Shown: piece by piece, positions 45,419 through 54,499 of the stretch
How the letters are laid out: each line of letters starts with the position of its first letter
Numbering within the stretch: position 1 is the first letter of the stretch
DNA from: a bacterium
Lineage (GTDB): Bacteria; Bacillota; Clostridia; Lachnospirales; Lachnospiraceae
Assembly: GCA_023664305.1 (NCBI GenBank)
Contig: JAMPFT010000005.1
Location: forward strand, 1-64,000
DNA: 64,000 bases
Direction of reading: 5' to 3'
Notes under the pieces: model-generated
The model's database searches: none
What the model was told of the DNA's origin: nothing
Seen by the model: only the letters and a program-made list of their open reading frames with translations
Program-made: the position numbers and the translations under genes

Positions 45419-45510
45419 AGACTTTCGAAAGCGGTAAATGCGCTGCCTGAGAAAACACGCGTCATTTCCGGAAGAATCCGCAAGGCGGAGTCTTTTGAGA
45501 CTGTAAGCAT
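45419..45510 (+). repeat. Right flanking repeat of the pse cassette
   Basis: Gapped copy of the stretch at 40962-41060, again directly after a stop codon. The pair brackets pseF to pseI. The remainder to 45557 has no gene; AGAGGAAGGAAG precedes pseG. Confidence 0.4.
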
Positions 45511-45557
45511 GATCTGTGCTGTCGGCAGCGGGACGGGAAGAGTAAGAGGAAGGAAGA

Positions 45558-46688
45558 ATGTATATTTTCCGGGCGGACGGAAACGCAAGAACGGGAGCGG
45601 GGCATATCATGCGCTGTATGACGATAGCTGACGCGCTGGCGCGGCTGGAAGGCGGCAAGGAGGAGATTGTTTTTTTCTGCGGGGAAGAGCAGGCCGTTCG
45701 AATGGCGTCATCCGGAGGCTTTTGGGCCAAACGGCTGGAAGCGCGGGAGCCGTGGACTGAAGCCGAGCTGACGGAATGGGAGCGTATCCTGAGATCGGAA
45801 GAAGGGGATCAATGGAGATTCCGAGGATCTTTTGGCGATAACGGTTTTGAATCCGATGCAGCATACCCAGGGAAGAAAAATGTGATTCTCGCGGACAGCT
45901 ATCTGGTGACGGACCTTTATTTGGAGAAACTTGAAAAATATGGCGCGGTGGCGCTTTTGGACGATTTCGGCAGACATCGTTTTCCGGTAGACTGTATTAT
46001 TAACTATAACGCACCTGCTCAAAGAACCGTCTATAGGGATCTTTATAAGGGCTGCCGTACCCGTCTGGCTGTGGGCCGTGAATATATTCCTGTCCGGGCG
46101 CAGTTCGTGGGACGGGAATACAGGGTCCGCCGGGAGGTGAGAAATGTGTTGATCACCACCGGAGGCGGAGATATTGACAATATCGCCCGCAGGATCTTTG
46201 AGCGGATTGACCGGAAAGACAGAGAATACTATGTGGTTGTCGGCAGATTCAGTCCTCATCTTGCAGAAATGAAGGGCTTGGAGAGGGAGCGGCGTAATCT
46301 GCATGTCCTGTATGATGTTACGGCAATGGGCGAGTTGATGGAGAAATGCGACGTAGCTGTCACAGCGGGAGGGACCACCGTTTATGAGCTTGCAGCGGTG
46401 GGCGTGCCCCTGATCTGCTTTTCTTACGCGGAGAATCAGGAGGTATTGACGGAATATATCGGGACAATGGGCGTCGCGGGATATGCGGGAGCTTATCACA
46501 GAGAGCCGGAGGAGACTCTGAACCGGCTGGAGGAGTTGTTTGACGGGCTAAACGGCAGCAATGAGCTGCGGCGGAGCTTTTACGAGGCAGAGCGGCGGCT
46601 GGCCGACGGCAGAGGGGCCGAAAGGCTTGCCAGGGTTTTGTGGGAGCTTAAAAGAGGCATCGAGCGGAAAGACGGAGAGGACGCATGA
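45558..46688 (+). CDS. pseG: UDP-2,4-diacylamido-2,4,6-trideoxy-altropyranose hydrolase, PseG
   Basis: 376 residues, GT-B fold related to MurG. The opening FRADGNARTGAGHIMRCMTIADAL carries the invariant histidine that activates water to cut UDP from the sugar. C-terminal VTAGGTTVYELAAVGVPLICFSYAENQ is the UDP-binding part. Longer than Campylobacter PseG (about 274) by an insert around residues 45-110. With this gene all six Pse enzymes are present. Confidence 0.9.
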   Translation: MYIFRADGNARTGAGHIMRCMTIADALARLEGGKEEIVFFCGEEQAVRMASSGGFWAKRLEAREPWTEAELTEWERILRSEEGDQWRFRGSFGDNGFESDAAYPGKKNVILADSYLVTDLYLEKLEKYGAVALLDDFGRHRFPVDCIINYNAPAQRTVYRDLYKGCRTRLAVGREYIPVRAQFVGREYRVRREVRNVLITTGGGDIDNIARRIFERIDRKDREYYVVVGRFSPHLAEMKGLERERRNLHVLYDVTAMGELMEKCDVAVTAGGTTVYELAAVGVPLICFSYAENQEVLTEYIGTMGVAGYAGAYHREPEETLNRLEELFDGLNGSNELRRSFYEAERRLADGRGAERLARVLWELKRGIERKDGEDA

Positions 46689-47536
46689 CGGAGAAGAAGC
46701 GGAGAGAGAAAATCGGATTAATGCTGATATCTGCTTTGTTGTTTTGCATTTTGCTTTTTCTTTTTGGCGGTAACGGAACGGCTAAGGAAAAGCACACAGT
46801 CCAGATCGTTGTCTTTGGGGACAGCGCCTATGGAAACGTTCGGGATGAGTCGGCAATTTCGGCACAGCTGGGCAGACTTTTGGGGAAGACGGCTTACAAT
46901 GCCGGATTCGGCGGCACCTGCGTCGGTCGGATTTCGTGGGATACGCGTCTTGATTTTTCCGGAAGCTCTCTTTCCATGGTGGCGCTGGCGAAAGCTGTCT
47001 ACGCGGATGATTTCAGCGTGCAGCAGACGATCAAGCCGGTTCCGGATATCACGTTCTATTTCGGGGAGACGATTGAAGGGCTGACGGCGATTGATTTTTC
47101 CGCGGTGGAGGCGGTGCTGATCGGCCACGGCAGCAACGATTATACCACGGGGATCCCTTTGGAGAACAAGGGGGACGCCATGGACGAATACACCTTTGCG
47201 GGGGCGCTGCGAAAGTCGGTGACGATGCTGAGAAAGGCGAATCCCGGGATGCGGATTGTTCTGTTGACGCCTACCTACAGCTGGCTGCTGGGCCGCAATA
47301 TGACCTGCGAGGAATATGACACAGGGGAAGGCATTTTGGAGGATTATGTGCTGAAGGAGCTGGAAGTGGCCGAGGAACTGGATGTGGAGGTGATCGATCT
47401 GTATCACGATTTTTTTCCCCATGAGAAATGGGAAGACTGGGAGCTTTACACCATGGACGGTCTTCACCCGAACGAGGCAGGAAGAGCGTGGATTGCGGAA
47501 AAAATAGCAGAATATCTGGGAGGAGAGGCAAAATGA
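46685..47536 (+). CDS. Membrane-anchored SGNH hydrolase (paralog 2, intact)
   Basis: Starts at the ATGA overlap with pseG. 283 residues: a signal anchor at 9-28, GDSAYGN with the serine (about 42), GHGSNDY for the oxyanion hole and DGLHPNEAG for the Asp-His pair. Shares the YNAGFGG segment with the 36421 paralog. Position in the operon between pseG and the GtrII-like gene suggests that it edits or places acyl groups on the exported glycan. Confidence 0.82.
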   Translation: MTEKKRREKIGLMLISALLFCILLFLFGGNGTAKEKHTVQIVVFGDSAYGNVRDESAISAQLGRLLGKTAYNAGFGGTCVGRISWDTRLDFSGSSLSMVALAKAVYADDFSVQQTIKPVPDITFYFGETIEGLTAIDFSAVEAVLIGHGSNDYTTGIPLENKGDAMDEYTFAGALRKSVTMLRKANPGMRIVLLTPTYSWLLGRNMTCEEYDTGEGILEDYVLKELEVAEELDVEVIDLYHDFFPHEKWEDWELYTMDGLHPNEAGRAWIAEKIAEYLGGEAK

Positions 47537-49119
47537 TGTCTCCTGAAGAGTTGTTTCGAAAAATAAGGAAAAAAATAAAAAAGGAGTGGAAGGCGGCTTT
47601 TTTTTCCGCGGTTATCATCGGATTGCTGGTACATATGCCGGTAATGACTGCCGATATTCCCAATCATGACGGCCTTGACAGTCTGTACTTTGATCAGAAT
47701 ATGATTACCTCGGGCAGATGGTTTTTGATGGCGGCCTGCAGCCTCTCTTCTTTTTATACGGTTCCGTGGCTGATCGGGCTGATCGGGATTTTTTTCCTGG
47801 GACTGACGGCGGCGGCGCTGACGGAGCTGTTAGAGGTAAACAGGGTTTGGGCGGCATCGGCGGTCGGCGGTCTGTTGGCGGCGTTTCCCGCGCTGGCGTC
47901 TACCTTTGCCTATGTGTTTACTCTGGACGGATATATGCTTGCCATGCTGTTAGCGGTGCTCGCGGTGCTTTTTACAAAACAAAAAAGCCGCGGGTTTCTT
48001 CCCGGGGCGGTCTGCCTGGCATTCAGTCTGGGAATTTACCAGGGGTATCTGTCCTTTGCCACGGTTTTGTCGGTCTTTGCGATTTTGATACTGGCGGCGG
48101 AGCAGGGAGAGCGGAAGGCAAAGGTGCGGCAGGGACTGCGCTATCTTTATATGGGGGCGCTGGGCGTGGCGCTTTATTACGGCATTCTTCAGATCCTGCT
48201 GCGGCTGCAGGGCAAAGAGCTGGCGGACTATCAGGGGATAGACGGGATGGCTGCGGGAACCGCGGCGTCGGGAGGAATATTTCGGAGCATAGGACGGATG
48301 TACAGAGATTTTGCCGGTTTCAGCCTGAAAGGGAATGTACTTTTTCAGAACGGAATTTCCCTGGCGGCCTGTATCGTGCTGGCGCTTTCGGCGCTTTCGG
48401 TGTTGGCGGCGCTGGCTGTAAAAAGAAAATGGTGGAAGAATCCGTGCTTTTTCGTTATAATAGGGATGGCGGCCGTCCTGCTCCCTCCGGCTACCAATAT
48501 TATTCTGTTGGTTTCTCCGAATGTGACCTATCATCTGCTGATGAGATATCAGTGGGTGTTGTATCCGATCGGGGCGGTGGCGCTGGCAGGCGGCCGTTTG
48601 GGACAGGCCTCTGAAAAAAGTGATCCCAACGGGAGACCGTCAAAAGGGTATGTCGCGGAATGGGCGGCTTTGGCAGCCGCTTTTGTGCTGGTGTTTTTCT
48701 ATGGCGTCACGGACAATATAGGCTACAGCAATCTGCAGAAGCGTTATGAAAAGACTTATGCCTACTGTGTGCGTCTGCTTGACCGCATCGAGCAGACCCC
48801 CGGGTATTATCAGGGCATTCCCATCGCCATGATCGGAGTGGTGGGGGACGTGGAATTTCCGCCCACGGATCTCACCGCCTCCGTCACCTCCAATATGATC
48901 GGCCTGAACGGAGATGTGCTGCTGTACACAGGAGAGAACTATAAAAAATTCATCCAAAGCTATCTGGGCGCAACCCTGAACATACTGCCCCCGGAGGCCA
49001 TGGGGGAGATGTATTATGACGGGGAATATATTGCCATGGACAGCTTTCCGGGGGAAAATTCCATCCGGATTATCGACGGGATTATGTATATCAAGACGGA
49101 AAATAAGACGACGGATTAG
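47533..49119 (+). CDS. GtrII-like glucosyltransferase membrane protein
   Basis: ATG 47533 overlaps the SGNH stop; AGGAGAG precedes it. 528 residues with about eleven helices. The outer loop with PNHDGLDSLYFDQNMITSGR, followed by FTLDGYMLAMLLAVLAVLF, is characteristic of Glucos_trans_II (GtrII), which uses undecaprenyl-phosphate-glucose to decorate O-antigen outside the membrane. The next gene encodes the matching GtrB-type enzyme. A soluble C-terminal domain of about 130 residues follows the last helix. Confidence 0.85.
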   Translation: MMSPEELFRKIRKKIKKEWKAAFFSAVIIGLLVHMPVMTADIPNHDGLDSLYFDQNMITSGRWFLMAACSLSSFYTVPWLIGLIGIFFLGLTAAALTELLEVNRVWAASAVGGLLAAFPALASTFAYVFTLDGYMLAMLLAVLAVLFTKQKSRGFLPGAVCLAFSLGIYQGYLSFATVLSVFAILILAAEQGERKAKVRQGLRYLYMGALGVALYYGILQILLRLQGKELADYQGIDGMAAGTAASGGIFRSIGRMYRDFAGFSLKGNVLFQNGISLAACIVLALSALSVLAALAVKRKWWKNPCFFVIIGMAAVLLPPATNIILLVSPNVTYHLLMRYQWVLYPIGAVALAGGRLGQASEKSDPNGRPSKGYVAEWAALAAAFVLVFFYGVTDNIGYSNLQKRYEKTYAYCVRLLDRIEQTPGYYQGIPIAMIGVVGDVEFPPTDLTASVTSNMIGLNGDVLLYTGENYKKFIQSYLGATLNILPPEAMGEMYYDGEYIAMDSFPGENSIRIIDGIMYIKTENKTTD

Positions 49120-49140
49120 CGGGAGAAAGGAAGAAGCAGT

Positions 49141-50097
49141 ATGGCGCTATTGTCAATTGTTTTACCGGCCTATAACGAAGAACAGAATATAGCGAATACG
49201 GCGGATGTGCTTTCGAGGCTGCTCTCGGAAAATGAGATTGATTATGAGCTGATTTTTATCAGCGACGGCTCCCGGGACGGCACCTACGGCGAGATCCTTC
49301 GGGCCAGCAAAGCAAATCTTAGGATCAAGGGTGCGGAATTTAGCCGCAACTTTGGGAAGGAAGCCGGAATTTTTGCCGGGCTGGAGCTGGCGTCGGGAGA
49401 TGCCGTGATTGTGATGGACTGCGATCTGCAGCACCCGCCGCAGGTGATTCCAAAGATGTGGAAGCTTTGGAAAGAAGGGGCCGAGGTGGTGGAAGGGATT
49501 AAATCCAGCCGCGGCAGGGAGAGCCTGGGATATAAGCTGTCCGCGGGTCTGTTTTACAGGATTATGAGCAGGCTGATCCGGATGGATATGTGCGCCTCTT
49601 CGGACTTTAAGCTGTTGGATCGAAGGGTAGTGGATGTGCTTTTGTCCCTGCCGGAGCGGAACACTTTTTTCAGAGCGCTGAGCTTTTGGGCGGGATTTCG
49701 GACGGAAAAGGTGGAGTACGAGGTACAGGAGAGGAAATACGGGGAGAGTAAGTGGTCTTTTGGCAGCCTGATGCGGTATGCGGTTTCCAATGCAACGTCC
49801 TTCAGCACCATGCCTCTGCAGCTGGTTACCGTGATGGGACTGATCTCCATTTTGTTCAGCCTGATACTGGCGGTTCAGACGCTTGTGAGGTTTCTTATGG
49901 GAAATTCGGTGGAGGGATTTACCACGGTGATCCTGCTGATTCTGATCATCGGAGGGTTTCTGATGCTGAGTCTGGGGATCATCGGACATTATATTGCAAG
50001 AATTTACGAGGAAGTGAAGGGGAGGCCCAAGTATATTATCAGTAAGGTCACGGATAACGTACAGGGACAGGCTCTGGGAAGCTGGAAAAAAAGATAA
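49141..50097 (+). CDS. Undecaprenyl-phosphate glycosyltransferase, GtrB-like GT2
   Basis: 318 residues with VLPAYNEEQNI, ISDGSRDGT, FSRNFGKEAGIFAGL and DCDLQHPP (first Asp of the usual DDD replaced in context by Met-Asp-Cys-Asp), the ERKYGESKWS acceptor box, and two C-terminal helices with GIIGHYIARIYEEVKGRP. Makes undecaprenyl-phosphate glucose or a like donor for the GtrII-type protein encoded just upstream. Start ATG follows GGGAGAAAGGAAG. Confidence 0.92.
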   Translation: MALLSIVLPAYNEEQNIANTADVLSRLLSENEIDYELIFISDGSRDGTYGEILRASKANLRIKGAEFSRNFGKEAGIFAGLELASGDAVIVMDCDLQHPPQVIPKMWKLWKEGAEVVEGIKSSRGRESLGYKLSAGLFYRIMSRLIRMDMCASSDFKLLDRRVVDVLLSLPERNTFFRALSFWAGFRTEKVEYEVQERKYGESKWSFGSLMRYAVSNATSFSTMPLQLVTVMGLISILFSLILAVQTLVRFLMGNSVEGFTTVILLILIIGGFLMLSLGIIGHYIARIYEEVKGRPKYIISKVTDNVQGQALGSWKKR

Positions 50098-50134
50098 GAA
50101 GGAAGATCCGCCAAAGCGGGTAAGGAGGTAGGAA

Positions 50135-51256
50135 ATGATTAACTTTAATGTGCCGCCCTGCGGGGAAAAGGCGATGGAGTATATCCGGGAATGCGTAAAA
50201 AACCAGAAGATCTGCGGAGACGGCGCATATACCAAAAAGTGCAGCGAGTGGTTTGAAAAGAGGACGGGCACCGCAAAGTGCCTGATGACCACCTCCTGTA
50301 CCCATGCGACGGAGCTGGCGGCGCTGTTGTGTGATATTCAGCCCGGGGACGAGGTTATCATGCCGGCCTATACCTTTGTTTCTACGGCGGACGCCTTTGT
50401 GCTGAGGGGGGCGGTGCCCGTATTTGTGGATATCAGGCCGGATACCATGAATATTGACGAGAAGCTCATAGAGGATGCGGTGACGGACAAAACGCGGGCT
50501 ATCGTCCCCGTCCATTATGCGGGCGTAGCCTGCGAGATGGATGTGATTACGGATATCGCAAAGCGGTACGGCCTGAAGGTCATCGAGGACGCGGCTCAGG
50601 GCGTTATGGCCTCCTATAAGGGGAGAGCGCTGGGAACCATAGGCGATTTCGGCGCGTACAGCTTTCATGAGACCAAGAATTACAGTATGGGAGAGGGCGG
50701 CGCATTGCTGATCCGCGATCAGAAGGATGTGGAGAACGCGGAGATCATCCGGGAAAAGGGGACGAACCGAAGTAAGTTTTACAGGGGGCAGATCGATAAA
50801 TATACTTGGGTGAATTACGGTTCTTCCTATCTGCCCAGCGATATGAACGCGGCTTACCTCTACGCGCAGCTGGAGATCGCCGATGAAATCAACGAGGCCA
50901 GGCTTTCGATCTGGAACCGGTATTATGAGAGACTGTTTCCGCTGGCAGAGGCGGGGAAGATCGAACTGCCCTTCGTGCCGGAGGGCTGTGAGCACAATGC
51001 GCACATGTTTTATATCAAGGCCGGGGATATCGAAGAGAGAACGGCACGGATCGCGCAGCTGAAGGAGAACGGTATACTGTCCGTTTTCCATTATATACCG
51101 CTGCATACGGCGCCGGCAGGATTGAAATTCGGCCGCTTCCACGGGGAGGACAAATATACTACGGCGGAGAGCGAGAGGCTGATGCGTCTGCCGATGTATT
51201 ACGGGCTGACTTCGGAGGAAGTGGACTATATCTGTGACACGATCATGAGATTTTAA
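50135..51256 (+). CDS. wecE: dTDP-4-amino-4,6-dideoxygalactose transaminase, WecE
   Basis: 373 residues, strikingly close to enterobacterial WecE/RffA over the whole length: NVPPCGEKAMEYI, SCTHATELAALL, VIMPAYTFVSTADAFVLRG, PVHYAGVACEMD, and the PLP lysine in SFHETKNYSMGEGG. It converts dTDP-4-keto-6-deoxyglucose, the product of RmlA and RmlB encoded at 61-63 kb, into dTDP-Fuc4N. N-acetylation would give dTDP-Fuc4NAc. Ribosome site AAGGAGG is strong. Confidence 0.93.
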   Translation: MINFNVPPCGEKAMEYIRECVKNQKICGDGAYTKKCSEWFEKRTGTAKCLMTTSCTHATELAALLCDIQPGDEVIMPAYTFVSTADAFVLRGAVPVFVDIRPDTMNIDEKLIEDAVTDKTRAIVPVHYAGVACEMDVITDIAKRYGLKVIEDAAQGVMASYKGRALGTIGDFGAYSFHETKNYSMGEGGALLIRDQKDVENAEIIREKGTNRSKFYRGQIDKYTWVNYGSSYLPSDMNAAYLYAQLEIADEINEARLSIWNRYYERLFPLAEAGKIELPFVPEGCEHNAHMFYIKAGDIEERTARIAQLKENGILSVFHYIPLHTAPAGLKFGRFHGEDKYTTAESERLMRLPMYYGLTSEEVDYICDTIMRF

Positions 51257-51268
51257 GGAGTGGAGCCC

Positions 51269-52738
51269 ATGAAAAAAGCGGCCGGAGCCGCAGTATCGGT
51301 TTTAAAGGGAATATTATTCACAGGGTTCAGCCTTCAGATTATTTTCGGCATTGTATGGATGTGTCTCAATGTGGCGCATCCACAGAGATTTGCGGGGAAC
51401 TGGGGCAGCCTTTACCGCGGAATAAGCGGTCTGGCGGGAAAACAGGTCTGGCTTCTGTATACGGCGCAGCTAACTGCGGCGTATTATGCCGCGCACCGGT
51501 TTCTGGGGCGTTTCTGCCGCCGGGGCGGAATCCGGGATGTCTGGAGGTGTCTGGCGTTTCTGACGTTCCCGACGGCGATGCAGTGCCATCTGGCGGTTTC
51601 CCCGCATTCTTTTGTCAGTTCTCTTTTTTTGCTGGAGCTGGCGGCGGTGCTCCCCGAAGGGAGGATGCCGGACGGAAAAGCCGAGAGAGAGGTCGGGGAA
51701 GATTCCGGAGGAGAAATCGGGGAGGCATTGGAAGGATCGGGAAAAGAGCCTGCGTCAGAAGAAGGAAAAAAGTTTTATAGCCATGAAAAGAAAAAGACGG
51801 TCCGGCAGATGGGAAACGGTCTTGCGGCGCGTCTGGCGCAGGCAGGAGCTTACTGGCTTTTCCTGGCTCTGTTGGAGTCGGAATATGTGATTTTGGGGGC
51901 CGTGCCGCTTGTTTTGGCGCTTTTGGCCGGTCTTAGGAGGCTTTGGAAGCAGCCTCGCAGCCTGTGCGGGTGCCTGCTGCTTTTTCTGGCTTTTGGAGGA
52001 ATGATAACGGGAATCTGCACGCTGACAGAGGGACAGGATTATCTGCCGGATCGGGAGTCGGCGGCTTTTGGGCTGTTTCACAGGGCAGCATGGCCGACGC
52101 TTTGGCAGGATCACGAGGGCTGGCCGGAGGAAGTAAGGCAGGAGACGGATGAATATGTCTGGGCCGCGTCGTTCCATGCGAACGATCCGGAAGAGTATAT
52201 CCGGCCGGTGATGCTGGAAAAATTCGGCGAAGAACAGGCAGTCCGATATTACCTGAAAATGGCGGTGATTTCCTGGAAGAAGCATAGTTTCTGGACGGTT
52301 CGACAGGTGGGGTGGGATGTCCTCGGATACGGCGTCACGCTTCTGATTCTGCCGTGGCAGCTGTCGGGCGTGGGGTATGCGTCCTATTCCGGAAGAAATT
52401 ATGAGATGATGCTGATGCATACGCCGCGGCTGACGAAGTATTACATGGATTATGGCTGCAGATGGTTTGCCATGATGTTTTTTGCGGCAGCGCTTCTGTG
52501 GGCAGCCATGACGCTGCAAAACCCTGAGCGGCTGAAAGGCCGGAAGCCTGTGAGACCGCTGTACTGTCTTCTGTGGGCGGGAGCAATAACGGCAGTGTAT
52601 ACCATGCGGGGAGCAGGAGTCATGGACTATAAGTACACGGTCGGGGTAAATCTTTTATGGCTCGCGGCGGCGCTTGTGCTTCAGGATAGGGGGACGGCGG
52701 ATGGAGAAACAGAAAAGATTAAGGTTTTGGAAAAGTAA
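51269..52738 (+). CDS. Integral membrane protein of unknown function
   Basis: ATG 51269 is preferred, with AAGGAG 8 bases upstream. 489 residues, nine to eleven helices, with a charged cytoplasmic insert near 135-180 (rich in Glu, Lys, Gly) that looks like low-complexity expansion. An outer loop holds WQDHEGWPEEVRQE and FHANDPEEYIRP. No family is recognised with confidence; the layout suggests a GT-C-like protein acting on the same glycan. The end overlaps the next gene. Confidence 0.65.
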   Translation: MKKAAGAAVSVLKGILFTGFSLQIIFGIVWMCLNVAHPQRFAGNWGSLYRGISGLAGKQVWLLYTAQLTAAYYAAHRFLGRFCRRGGIRDVWRCLAFLTFPTAMQCHLAVSPHSFVSSLFLLELAAVLPEGRMPDGKAEREVGEDSGGEIGEALEGSGKEPASEEGKKFYSHEKKKTVRQMGNGLAARLAQAGAYWLFLALLESEYVILGAVPLVLALLAGLRRLWKQPRSLCGCLLLFLAFGGMITGICTLTEGQDYLPDRESAAFGLFHRAAWPTLWQDHEGWPEEVRQETDEYVWAASFHANDPEEYIRPVMLEKFGEEQAVRYYLKMAVISWKKHSFWTVRQVGWDVLGYGVTLLILPWQLSGVGYASYSGRNYEMMLMHTPRLTKYYMDYGCRWFAMMFFAAALLWAAMTLQNPERLKGRKPVRPLYCLLWAGAITAVYTMRGAGVMDYKYTVGVNLLWLAAALVLQDRGTADGETEKIKVLEK

Positions 52739-54479
52739 ATTCTGGTTTTTGGCCGGGAGCCTGGCGGTTCTGTGTACGGTTCTGCCGTATTTTTTACTGG
52801 GAGAGGACAGTATTTTTGCCGTGACGGATCAGCTGGACGGAGAGATGATCGCATATATTCTGCAGGCCAGACATTTGTTTCAGAAAGGCGGTTTTGCGGA
52901 ATTTATGAACGGAGCGTCTAAAACGGCGCTGACAGTACCGGCGCCGTTTGCGGTACTTTTGTTTTTGTCAGGACATTATTGTGGCGCCTTGATTACCATG
53001 GCTGTCACGGGGAAGCTTTGCGGGTTTGTGGGAATGTATCTGCTGGTGAGAGAAATTACGGAACGCAGGGAAATAGCGGCGGCCGCCGGCTTCCTTTACA
53101 GCTGTATTCCTTTTTTGCCTGTGTACGGGTTGGCGGAATTTGGACTTCCTCTTTTGATTTGGAGCGCATGGCAGCTAAAGAAAGGAAGGCATTTGATTTT
53201 TGTATATTGCTACACGGCAGTTTACGCTTTGTCTTCTTCACTGGTGCTGGTAGGATTCGCGGTATTGGGAGTCGGTTTGCTGTGGATTTTGTGGGCGTTG
53301 ATTCGTGTAAGGAGAGAAAAGGCTGACAGGGCCGGTGTTTGGAGAGTGAGCATGGCGTGGGTACTGATGCTCATCCTTTATATCGTAGAGAATATCGGTT
53401 TATTTGCCCAACTCTTTGGATCGGATCCGGACAGCGTCACGCATAAGTCTGCTTATGTACACTCATCCGCGGGTCCCTTTTGGAATGTATTTCTGGAAAA
53501 TCTGTTGAAAGGGGATCAACACAGTCAAGGGTATCAGCTGTTGCTGCAGGTGTCTACGGCGGCAGCGTTTGTTGTAGGAGTTTTTTTCCTGAAAGGACGC
53601 AAAAAGGATGCATCCGGGCCGGTTGAAAGGAAGATTCGGTGCTTTCTGCGGGTGATTGCCTGTTGTTTTGCCTGGAATTTGTTTTTTGCTTCGACGGCGG
53701 CTGTCTGGAGAACGTCCATCGGAGTAGAATTTCGGTCCCGCCTGTCTTTTTTGGGAACTTTTCAGCTGAACAGGCTGTTGTGGCTGGCGCCGTGCCTGTG
53801 GTATGTAGCGGCGGCGTGCGGGATGGCTGTATTTTGGGAAATGTGCCTTGTAAAAAAACGGTATTGTATTATCCTGCTCTTTACCTGGGCGTTGTGGATG
53901 ACCACGGCGCTGTGGATGTTGTGGGCCGGCGATTTTAAACTGAATCTGCAGAAGCTGAGAAATCCTGATTACGGGATGTTGAGCTATCGGGATTATTATG
54001 CCCTTGGCGTGATGGAACAGGTGCGGGATTATCTGGATCAGTATACCGGGCAGGATGTGAGCGAATACCGAGTGGTCAGTCTTGGGATTGATCCGGTGGC
54101 AGCGCTGTACCACGGCTTTTACTGCCTTGACGGGTATTCCAATAATTATTCCCTGGAATATAAGAAAAGCTTTCGGAGAATCATTGCCCCGGAGTTGGAT
54201 AAAAGCGATTATCTCAAACAATATTTTGATGACTGGGGGAATCGGTGTTATCTGTTCAGTTCCGAGGTGCCGGGGTACTTTACCATAGAGAAATACACTT
54301 CTTACTTTTTAAATTATGAGATAGACAAGGAAGCCCTGTATGAAATGGGCGGAAGATATATTCTTTCGGCGGTTTATATTGCCAATGCAAAAGAGCAGGG
54401 GCTGATACTGCTGAATGAGACGCCTATTGAGGCTGCGGGCAGCTATTACCTTATTTATATTTATGAGGTGGAGCATTAG
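52701..54479 (+). CDS. DUF6044-like integral membrane protein
   Basis: ATG 52701 overlaps the previous gene by 38 bases, with AGGGGGACGG upstream. 592 residues. The first outer loop GEDSIFAVTDQLDGEMIAYI with following FAEFMNGAS is typical of DUF6044 proteins of Firmicutes glycan loci. About eleven helices and a C-terminal extracytoplasmic domain of about 160 residues (YRVVSLGIDPVAALYHGFY). GT-C-like; role inferred from context. Confidence 0.75.
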   Translation: MEKQKRLRFWKSKFWFLAGSLAVLCTVLPYFLLGEDSIFAVTDQLDGEMIAYILQARHLFQKGGFAEFMNGASKTALTVPAPFAVLLFLSGHYCGALITMAVTGKLCGFVGMYLLVREITERREIAAAAGFLYSCIPFLPVYGLAEFGLPLLIWSAWQLKKGRHLIFVYCYTAVYALSSSLVLVGFAVLGVGLLWILWALIRVRREKADRAGVWRVSMAWVLMLILYIVENIGLFAQLFGSDPDSVTHKSAYVHSSAGPFWNVFLENLLKGDQHSQGYQLLLQVSTAAAFVVGVFFLKGRKKDASGPVERKIRCFLRVIACCFAWNLFFASTAAVWRTSIGVEFRSRLSFLGTFQLNRLLWLAPCLWYVAAACGMAVFWEMCLVKKRYCIILLFTWALWMTTALWMLWAGDFKLNLQKLRNPDYGMLSYRDYYALGVMEQVRDYLDQYTGQDVSEYRVVSLGIDPVAALYHGFYCLDGYSNNYSLEYKKSFRRIIAPELDKSDYLKQYFDDWGNRCYLFSSEVPGYFTIEKYTSYFLNYEIDKEALYEMGGRYILSAVYIANAKEQGLILLNETPIEAAGSYYLIYIYEVEH

Positions 54480-54499
54480 AACCGGAGGAGAACGATTTT

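Noticed and set aside
38112-47536. Legionaminic or sialic acid pathway instead of pseudaminic acid
   Set aside because: The dehydratase is of the inverting PseB type, and PseC, PseG and PseF hallmarks are present; no NeuC-type epimerase or LegB-type dehydratase is seen.
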